From Apostichopus japonicus (Eukaryota > Echinodermata > Holothuroidea > Aspidochirotida > Stichopodidae): a stretch of DNA of 64,000 nt. Under the pieces are notes generated by a model, which saw only the letters and a program-made list of their open reading frames with translations, was not told the origin of the DNA and did no database searches. The stretch is taken from assembly GCF_037975245.1 (NCBI RefSeq), contig NC_092582.1:26715577-26779576 (forward strand), given 5' to 3'. The position numbers and the translations under genes were made by a program. Below, piece by piece: positions 58,844 to 64,000 of this stretch (position 1 is its first letter; every line of letters begins with the position of its first letter).

Positions 58844-60749
58844 CAGTGGCGTAGCTAGGATTTTTTGAGTGGGGGGGGCCATGGGGGGCTGTTCTTTCTT
58901 GTGGGGGGGCCGGGGGTTACTATCTAAGCGGAGCGCCACCTTGGTTGGCGCGGAGCGTACAGAGAAAATTTGAGATTTCAGCACCCCCCAGATCGCAGGA
59001 GATGGCACCTGTGAGGCAAAATAGCAACCAAAAAGATGTGCAACTTTGGTGACAGAAATGCAAAAAAAGTTGTTTCTCTTTCATGCTGACTGGCCTTGCC
59101 AACTCAGCCAGACTTTTAACTTGAGGGAAGTTGGCATCATTTGTCGTTTCAAGGTGTCAAGGCCTTTCTCCCAACTCAAACCCCTGTGGGCTACCGGTAG
59201 GGTTTGCAGGATATGCCCACATGTGGACTTAAATAGCATTAGAGGAAGGGGATGGAAGACTAACACGCATCGATGTTTCGGTAATGGTCCACATTGGTGG
59301 CTCGGTGCTAGTTAGGCCATTTATTGGGTTTCTTGAGGCAGCTGTCATCAGAATCAGGGTTTTTGTGCCAATCGATGTCCGATAACATGTATTGGTATGT
59401 AAATTTCTTCTTCATATATCTAGCAACACTCTAAAAACAAATAAGTGGATTTCATTCCATTGGAGTGATCACTCGGCGCACTTCAAATTAAGAGTGAAAT
59501 TTAACTCTATTGGAGTTAACCCTCACTCCTAATATGAGTGACTATAACTCTATTAGGAGTTAAGATTTACTCCAATGGAGTGGAAATTAACTCTTATACC
59601 GGAATGTGATCAGTGTCTGACTGGTCCAGCCGCGCCTGAACGTAAGACTATCTAAGCGGAGCGCCATCATCGGTTGGCGCGGAGCGTACAAGAAAATTTT
59701 TGGCTTTACAAACCCCCCAGATGGCCGGAAACGGCACTTCCCGAGATATCTAAGCTGCATGTACCTAGCCTGAAAATATGGATCTCATGTCTGCAATTTC
59801 TCAATTGATGAGAAAAAAACAATCTATGAAATATGGTATTACATATCAGATGAGTTGAGATGATACAAAAATCATAATGCCTTTAGCCCCCATTCCCTCC
59901 CGTTCCGTCACCACTGTTTGATGCAGGGCCGGATCCAGGATTCTGGAAGGGTGAGGGGTTTGCTCTTGAAAAATTCGTTAGCGCATCCTAGCAGCCTACC
60001 GCTCTGTAACCTCACCGCCCAAAAAAATTCGAACACCACCTCAATTTTGAAACTTTTCGGTCTGAAAATTGAGATTGTTAGGCATTTTTGGCACGAGTAG
60101 CACGCGTGCACACTATTCATTTGACAGAAAAACACACCTGGATGACTTGTAAGGATAACCGCTTTTCTGACGTCCTACATGTTTAAAATTGGCGTTTAAT
60201 TTAATTATTTTTTTCTCTCTCTTTTTTTCTCTCTTTTTTTTTCTCTTTTTTTTCTCTCTTTTTTTTGGCCAAGAGCAGGGGGGGTCCGGACCCCCCTGGA
60301 TCCGCGCCTGCATATATTTATTTGACTCGAGGCAATATATGAATACCTGATACCTCGGCTCAGTACAAACGGAGCCAATCTTTTGATAGATTGTTGCGCT
60401 AGGTGGAAGCACTGAACATATTTTCAGCAGATATCGATATCGCGCAGCACAACAAGGTTCGTGGTGTATGGTCGCAATCGTCGCATCGACCATTGCCATG
60501 CCATGCTGTGTGACCATTCTCATGATTACTACAGATATTGTATTATTCTTATTCTGCCAGATGCAGACGAGAAAATTGTGTAACTCTATTTCCCAAATTA
60601 TTGAACAAAAAATATTAGTGAATCGCACTTTTTTAAAAAATTTTTACAACATTTTTTTTTACGCCATTCCCAGTGGGGGGGCCAGTGGGGGGGCCAGCCG
60701 ATTTCATGGGGGGCCTCGGCCCCCAGGCCCCCCCGTAGCTACGCCACTG
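58844..60749. mobile_element. hAT-type element with exact 8-bp TSD, nested
   Basis: The ends CAGTGGCGTAGCTA and TAGCTACGCCACTG are inverted, and the flanks carry exact CCCTATAT (58836-58843 and 60750-60757). The termini belong to the same family as 4602-5948. It contains two copies of the GCGGAGCGCCA module (58926 and 59658), a short palindromic segment of ACTCC/GGAGT repeats (59450-59600), and the element at 59924-60310. Confidence 0.9.
59924..60310. mobile_element. Small element nested in the hAT, with hairpin and pyrimidine tract
   Basis: The left end is CAGGGCCGGATCCAGG and the right end CCTGGATCCGCGCCTG. Before the right end are GGGGGGGTCCGGACCCCCC (a GC hairpin) and a T/C tract at 60207-60267. 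No clear target duplication was found. Confidence 0.65.
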
Positions 60750-60838
60750 CCCTATATGCATGGTACGCGCGTATTTACTGTGTGATAGTTTCTCCAGATT
60801 CATTTACAAGTACCTCGATGATTCATATAGGCCCTATA

Positions 60839-62177
60839 CAGGGGCGTATCCAGGATTTTCCAATGGGGGGGGGGCGTCAGGCATGAATGCCGTCCTGGGG
60901 GATGGGTCTAAGGGGAGGGGTGTACAATTTTTGCTTTCAAAGAAGGGCTGAAAAGCCAAATGGTGTCATATGCATGGGCGGCGATCCGTACTTCCGAGTG
61001 GGGGGGGGGTATGACCTTGTTGACTATCTAAGCGTAGCGCCACCATCGGTTGGCGCGAAGCGTACAAGAAAATTTTGGGATTAACAAACCCTCTAGATGG
61101 CCGGAAACGGCACTTCCCGAGGTTTCCAAGCGGCATATACCCAACTTTAAAATAGGGATGTCATGTCCGAAATATCTCATAATCAGGATCCAAAATACTT
61201 TTTTTTTTAATTTCGGGTGTTATTTTGGGAAAATTGCCCCTGTCAATCTTGTTTCAGGCGCAACGTTAGAATGTTCGAGAGCTCTGTTATATTATTCGAT
61301 GAAGAAAATGGCCTCATGCAGGCTATTATAGGCCTATACACATGCAATACACAATTACACATAGTTACATTCCTAGGTACCGATTGCTAGGGCATCCAGG
61401 TGAAACGTGTATTAAGCATTACCCTGGTTACATGAGATTCTCAGCTGTTCGAGGGAACATGTACGTGTGTAGGCCTACTATAGGGCCTATATGAATACTA
61501 TGAGGGTGCATATATGTACTATATCAATACCGTGGGCGCAATAATACATTTTGTTGTTATAGGGCCAATGAAGCCTACAGTCAACTATTTTTGCTTTATA
61601 AAGACGCTTTATTTGAAAAGATCGCACTGCGTTTATGGTAGGCGAGAAATGAAGCTAAAAAAGAGCCGTACATTAACGAAGATGCATAAATGTAGGCATG
61701 AAAATATTCTTATCCCTGGCATTTGGTGGGGGGGGGGGATATGGTGCATTACATCCCCTCCACCCATTTTCATGGGGGGATATATTCCCCCCTCCACCCA
61801 GGATCGCCGCCCATGGCCATATGTGATCCATTTTTCGACCTTAATAAAAAGCAACATTTCCAGTAAATATGGACACAAAATGCACAATTTAGTATGGCTG
61901 GCATGTCACTTAGTGTTTATAGTGATAATACAAACACAATTACCATCTGTTTCTAAAACTATTATGCCGCCGAACTTCGCCAGAACCTTTTTTTGGCAAA
62001 CAAAAAATAAAGCATACGGGAGGGGGGGGGGGGGTTTGAGCGATCACCGACATCTCACATAAAGGTCGTCATCAATTTTTTTTTTTTTTTTTTTTTTTTT
62101 GCTAAACTTTTTTTTTTTTTTTGGTGACGGCCAATAGGGGGGCGCGCGCCTGTTGCGCCCCCCTGGATACGCCCCTG
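60839..62177. mobile_element. CAGGGGCGTATCC element with 5-bp TSD, second insertion in the 838-bp element
   Basis: The ends CAGGGGCGTATCCAGG and CCTGGATACGCCCCTG are inverted. The 5-bp duplication CTATA lies at 60834-60838 and 62178-62182. The intact copy of the host element inside it shows the uninterrupted sequence, which confirms the insertion point. The right end carries a GGGGCGCGCGCC hairpin and T-rich runs (62076-62122). Confidence 0.85.
60976..61812 (-). mobile_element. Intact reverse copy of the 838-bp element
   Basis: It runs from GGGCGGCGATCCG to GGATCGCCGCCC. Its left part matches, inverted, 62178-62690, and its right part matches, inverted, 57930-58249. It gives the pre-insertion sequence of the outer copy. 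Confidence 0.9.
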
Positions 62178-62711
62178 CTATAGTAGGCCTACACACGTAC
62201 ATGTTCCTTCGAACAGCTGAGAATCTCATGTTACCAGGGTAATGCTTAATATACGTTTCACCTGGATGCCCTAGCAATCGGTACCTAGGAATGTAACTAT
62301 GTGTAATTGTGTATTGCATGTATATAGGCCTATAGTAGCCTGCATGAAGCCATTTTCTTCATCGAATAATATAAAAGAGATCTCGAACATTCTAACATAG
62401 CGCCTGAAACAAGATTCATTTGGTCAATTTTCCCAAAATAACACCCGAAATTAAAAAAAAAGTATTTTGGATCCTGATTATGAGATATTTCGGATATGAT
62501 ATCCTTATTTTAAAGTTGGGTATATGCCGCTTGGAAACCTCGTTAAGTGCCGTTTCCGGCCATCTAGAGGGTTTGTAAATCCCAAAATTTTCTTGTACGC
62601 TTCGCGCCAACCGATGGTGGCGCTACGCTTAGATAGTCAACAAGGTCATATCCCCCCCCCCCCCCCACTCGGAAATACGGATCGCCGCCCATGCATACAT
62701 ACATATACATA

Positions 62712-64000
62712 CATTTAAATTAGATATGAAATGACCTCAAGATATGGTTATTAAATTTCATTTTTCTACCAAAATATAAGTGTTTATACCGTTCTTGTCA
62801 CGTGGAAAGGAATCCAAAGGGCGCCACACACCACAGGTACAATTTGGGGAAGAATTAAAAAAAAGTCGCGATTTTGGCCAAAATCGGACAAAATCATAAG
62901 GGTATAATATAGCCTTATGAAATTGGTGATTTTTCGCCAAAACTGAAAGTTCTCAAATCTCTCTCAGACTACGTAGAAGGGACTCACAGCACCCAGTAGA
63001 CGCTTCTCTGGAGTCAAAAGTGGCATTCGACGAAGTTTTAGTCATTTAAATTAGATATGAAAAGACGTCAAGATATGGTTATTAAATTTCATTTTTCCAC
63101 CAAAATATAAGTGTTTATTCCGCTCTTGTCACGTGGAAAGGAAACCAAAGGGCGCCACACACCACAGGTACAATTTTTGGAAGAATTAAAAAAATTCGCG
63201 ATTTGGGCCAAAATCGGACAAAATCATAGCCTTATGAAATTTGTGATTTTTGGCTAAAAATAAAAATTCTCAAATCTCTCTCAGACTACGCAGAAGGGAC
63301 TCCCAGCACCCAGTAGACGCTTCTCTCGAGTCAAAAGTGGCATTCGACGAAGTTTTAGTCATTTAAATTGGATATGAAAAGACGTCAAGATATGGTTATT
63401 AAATTTCATTTTTCCACCAAAATATAAGTGTTTATACCGCTCTTGTCACGTGGAAAGGAATCCAAAGGGCGCCACACACCACAGGTACAACTTTGGGAAG
63501 AATGAAAAAAGTCGCGATTTTGGCCAAAATCGGACAAAATCATAAGGGTATAGCCTTATGAACTTGGCGATTTTTGGCCAAAAATGAAAGTTCTTAAATC
63601 TCTCAGACTTCGTAGAAGGGACTCCCAGCACCCAGTAGACGCTTCTCTCGAGTCAAAAGTGGCATTCGACGAAGTTTTAGTCATTTAAATTGGATATGAT
63701 ATGACGTCAAGATATGGTTATTAAATTTCATTTTCCACCAAAATATAAGTATTGATACCGCTCTTGTCACGTGGAAAGGAATCCAAAGGGCGCAACACAC
63801 CACAGGTACAACTTTGGGAAGAATTAAAAAATTCGCGATTTTGGCCAAAATCGGACAAAATCATAAGGGTATAGCCTTATGAACTTGGCGATTTTTGGTG
63901 AAAAATGAAAGTTCTTAAATCTCTCTCAGACTTCGTAGAAGGGACCTCCCAGCACCCAGTAGACGCTTCTCTGGAGTCAAAAGTGGCATTCGACGAAGTT
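62712..64000 (+). repeat. About 320-bp tandem satellite, continuing beyond the window
   Basis: GTCATTTAAATT markers lie at 63041, 63358 and 63680 (spacing 317 and 322). Each unit has GTCACGTGGAAAGGAA, GGGCGCCACACACCACAGGT, the palindrome TTTTGGCCAAAA and GGACTCCCAGCACCCAGTAG. No gene is recognised. Confidence 0.95.

Larger units (their letters stand above)
58250..60820. mobile_element. Inverted-repeat element with exact 8-bp TSD
   Basis: The ends CATCGAGGTAAATGAATCTG and CAGATTCATTTAC...CCTCGATG are inverted. The flanks are exact ATTCATAT (58242-58249 and 60821-60828). The terminal repeats extend inward through ATGCATGG...GGGTCATGTGATGTGTTCCA, inverted at about 58818-58843. Without the nested hAT it is about 657 bp. 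Confidence 0.88.
57930..62690 (+). mobile_element. 838-bp element interrupted by two insertions
   Basis: Both ends carry GGGCGGCGATCC (57930, and inverted ending 62690). Removing 58250-60828 and 60839-62182 (one insertion plus one target copy each) leaves about 838 bases. This matches, inverted, an intact 837-bp copy at 60976-61812. It sits in the TACA tail of the SINE. A and C arms differ, so it is a two-ended element rather than a simple palindrome. No coding sequence. Confidence 0.85.

Overview
This is eukaryotic genomic DNA: long introns, GT-AG splice sites, many minisatellites, non-autonomous DNA transposons and a tRNA-derived SINE. There is no bacterial-style gene layout. The host looks like a marine invertebrate animal, possibly an echinoderm or other deuterostome. 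That guess rests only on the animal-type gene and the repeat style, and is low confidence.

One gene can be reconstructed with confidence: a plus-strand folylpolyglutamate synthase (FPGS). Its eleven coding exons lie between about 9232 and 53021. Every exon junction keeps the reading frame, and the joined product is about 644 residues. It has a mitochondrial-type leader, the P-loop GTKGKGS, the SSPH, EVGIGG and DGAHT motifs, and the C-terminal [11 protein letters not shown] motif. Coding sequence is only about 1.9 kb of the 44 kb gene. Seven of the ten introns carry a large minisatellite of their own (unit lengths 59, 21, 32, 42, 48/51, 76 and 37, 41 and 157, and 75 bp), an eighth (intron 7) has a shorter 61-bp array inside a decayed gene, and two more arrays (148 and 125 bp) follow the stop codon. 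Tandem arrays make up roughly half of the locus. Intron 7 also holds a decayed spliced gene. Exon 9 has been partly duplicated in tandem in a form that could still be spliced in frame.

Layout: 1-9187 is upstream DNA with several non-autonomous DNA transposons (225-1701, 4602-5948 with 4924-5160 nested inside, and 7245-8269), a tandem MITE pair and a small minisatellite. 9188-53021 is FPGS. 53022-56475 holds two highly uniform arrays. 56476-57480 has no recognisable feature. 57480-64000 is a tandem satellite of about 320 bp, interrupted by a SINE. That SINE is interrupted by an 838-bp element, which is interrupted by two further elements, and these contain more insertions. Most levels can be dated relative to each other by exact target-site duplications.

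I did not find a new multi-gene system. The most unusual things are the nested insertion stack, which can be resolved base by base, the repeat-saturated FPGS gene, the splice-competent partial exon duplication, and a recurring transposon-end architecture (terminal repeat, GC hairpin, long purine tract).
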